Source of the DNA: Patescibacteria group bacterium
GTDB taxonomy: Bacteria; Patescibacteriota; Saccharimonadia; CAILAD01; BJGX01
NCBI GenBank assembly: GCA_009691555.1
Contig: SICB01000014.1
Location: 1-14,581 of the forward strand
Reading direction: 5' to 3'
DNA length: 14,581 nt
Shown here: piece after piece, positions 13,391 to 14,581 of the stretch
Numbering within the stretch: the stretch's first letter is position 1
Layout: every line of letters starts with the position of its first letter
Translations under genes and position numbers: made by a program
Notes under the pieces: model-generated
Databases searched by the model: none
What the model was told of the DNA's origin: nothing
The model's input: only the letters and a program-made list of their open reading frames with translations

Positions 13391-13417
13391 TTAGCACTCC
13401 ACACACTAGAGTGCTAA
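13391..13417 (+). promoter_or_regulatory. CIRCE operator 2 (HrcA binding site)
   Basis: TTAGCACTC, nine bases, GAGTGCTAA: a perfect match to the CIRCE consensus. It lies in the groES leader region, 46 bases before the GTG start. HrcA should repress here until heat or unfolded protein titrates GroEL. Confidence 0.97.
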
Positions 13418-13463
13418 TGCTTAAGTGCGACACCAACTTAACTTATTAACAAGGAGGAAACAA

Positions 13464-13724
13464 GTGAAGATTCAGCCGTTAGACGACAGGGTAGTACTAG
13501 AGCAACTAGAGCAAGAAGAGCGCACCAAGAGTGGCATTATTTTGCCAGATAGCGCCCAGGAAAAGCCCAAAATGGCCAAAGTCTTGGCCGTTGGTAAGGC
13601 GGTTAAGGAAGTGCAGGTGGGCGATGTGGTTTTGTATAAGAGCTACGGGCCGGACGATGTCAAAGTTGATAATAAAGAATACATGATCGCCAAAGAGGAA
13701 GACATCCTCGCGGTGGTCAAATAA
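13464..13724 (+). CDS. groES: Co-chaperonin GroES (Hsp10), short form
   Basis: 86 aa, about ten residues shorter than usual (95-97). It caps the GroEL ring during ATP-driven folding in the cytosol. The GTG at 13464 is chosen: AAGGAGG lies seven bases upstream and the protein then starts VKIQPLDDRVV like other GroES. The frame is open further upstream to an ATG at 13425, which is not conserved. The mobile loop is present, with its GroEL-binding GIIL. VLAVG is followed by only KAVKEVQ before VGDVVLY, where E. coli has about sixteen residues including the roof beta-hairpin. YGPDDVKVDNKEYMIAKEED and the final strand are normal. It is cotranscribed with groEL nine bases downstream, under two CIRCE sites. 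Confidence 0.96.
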   Translation: MKIQPLDDRVVLEQLEQEERTKSGIILPDSAQEKPKMAKVLAVGKAVKEVQVGDVVLYKSYGPDDVKVDNKEYMIAKEEDILAVVK

Positions 13725-13733
13725 GGAGTAATA

Positions 13734-14581
13734 ATGGCAAAAGATATAATTTCAAGCGAAGAAGCGCGTAAAAGACTCAAGGCTGGAGTCGATAAACTAG
13801 CCGATACAGTCAAGGTAACGCTGGGGCCAAAAGGACGCAATGTAGTACTCGAAAAAAAGTACGGTAGCCCCAATATCACAAATGATGGCGTAACCATCGC
13901 CAAGGAGATCGAGCTCGAGGACCCGTACGAGAATATGGGTGCCCAGATAGTCAAAGAAGTTGCCAGCAAAACTAACGACCTAGCGGGCGACGGCACTACT
14001 ACTGCCACCGTACTCACTCAGGCAATTGTCGAAGAGGGCGTCAAAAATGTCGCTGCCGGAGCTAACCCAATGGCAATCAAGCGTGGTATCGAAAAAGCCT
14101 CCGCGGCTGTATCTGCCGAGCTCGATAAAATTGCCAAACCAGTCAAAGCCAGCACCGAAATAGCCAATGTAGCCAGTATTTCAGCCGACGACCCAGAAGT
14201 CGGCAAGCTTATTGCTGAAGTTATGGAAGTAATCGGCGAAGATGGTATTGTAACTGTCGAAGAAGGTCAGACTCTCGGTCTAGACAAAGAAATTGTCGAA
14301 GGCATGCAGTTCGATAAGGGCTATGTTAGCCCCTACATGATTACCGATGCAGCTCGCATGGAGGCTGTTATGGAAAACGCCCCCATCCTGATTACTGACA
14401 AAAAAATCAGCGCCGTAGCTGAGCTACTACCGCTACTCGAAAAGCTAGCCGCAGAAGGCAAAAAAGACTTGGTCATTATTGCTGAAGAAGTCGAGGGCGA
14501 GGCTCTCACAACTCTGGTGCTCAATAAGCTGCGCGGAACTTTCAACACCTTAGCTATTAAGGCTCCAGCATTCGGAGACCG
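13734..14581 (+). CDS. groEL: Chaperonin GroEL, 5' part (runs off the window end)
   Basis: The first 282 codons are present with no stop. GroEL forms the double-ring folding chamber capped by GroES. Seen: LGPKGRNV (30-37) and GDGTTT (85-90, holding the ATPase aspartate) in the equatorial domain; then the intermediate domain and the apical domain, with EGMQFDKGYVSPYMIT, APILITDKKIS and LVIIAEEVEGEAL. The ATG at 13734 follows AAGGAG by six bases, giving MAKDIISSEEARKRL. The part seen aligns with ordinary GroEL without gaps I can detect, so the chamber subunit looks standard even though its GroES partner is short. Confidence 0.98.
   Translation, partial: MAKDIISSEEARKRLKAGVDKLADTVKVTLGPKGRNVVLEKKYGSPNITNDGVTIAKEIELEDPYENMGAQIVKEVASKTNDLAGDGTTTATVLTQAIVEEGVKNVAAGANPMAIKRGIEKASAAVSAELDKIAKPVKASTEIANVASISADDPEVGKLIAEVMEVIGEDGIVTVEEGQTLGLDKEIVEGMQFDKGYVSPYMITDAARMEAVMENAPILITDKKISAVAELLPLLEKLAAEGKKDLVIIAEEVEGEALTTLVLNKLRGTFNTLAIKAPAFGD

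Overview
The window looks like chromosome from a small-genome bacterium of the Candidate Phyla Radiation, most likely Candidatus Saccharibacteria (TM7) or a close Patescibacteria relative. This is inference. It rests on the compact gene order, a short bacterial ValS (796 aa), a GroES shortened to 86 aa, paired FemAB-like ligases, single-domain hypothetical proteins, and several genes whose -10 box sits 7 bases before the ATG. UGA ends at least one gene (the first FemAB gene), so the UGA-recoding code of Gracilibacteria/Absconditabacteria does not fit. There is no phage, IS, CRISPR or plasmid gene.

Layout. Bases 1-2752 are a tRNA-rich stretch: tRNA-Ser(CGA) on +, then on - a NYN/PIN-like putative nuclease, tRNA-Arg(GCG), a proline-rich membrane protein, tRNA-Ser(UGA) and tRNA-Ser(GCU). 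Most of these have recognisable terminators. A repeat carrying a 9-bp hairpin precedes two of the serine tRNAs and occurs three times. Bases 2753-3079 hold no gene but contain a promoter-like site and hairpins. Bases 3080-6308 (-) hold valS and an overlapping TPR-like membrane protein. A divergent + gene (6435-7535) encodes an acidic, probably disordered protein with a C-terminal coiled coil. tsaD (-) follows, divergent from a + run of two FemAB-like ligases and a phosphomannomutase/phosphoglucomutase. A gene-free, hairpin-rich 394-base stretch (12047-12440) ends in a strong terminator. Next come a nucleotidyltransferase-domain gene and the groES-groEL operon, which has two CIRCE operators; groEL runs off the window end.

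How the genes work together. Most serve translation and its fidelity (four tRNAs, ValS, TsaD for t6A37), cell envelope building (FemAB-like pair, hexose-phosphate mutase) and protein folding (GroES/GroEL under HrcA-type control). The most notable signals are the structured, possibly noncoding RNA at 12047-12422; the repeated TATAAT-N7-ATG layout that predicts leaderless mRNAs for valS, tsaD, femAB-1 and the mutase; the tRNA-associated hairpin repeat with a compensatory base-pair change; and a GroES that seems to lack its roof beta-hairpin.
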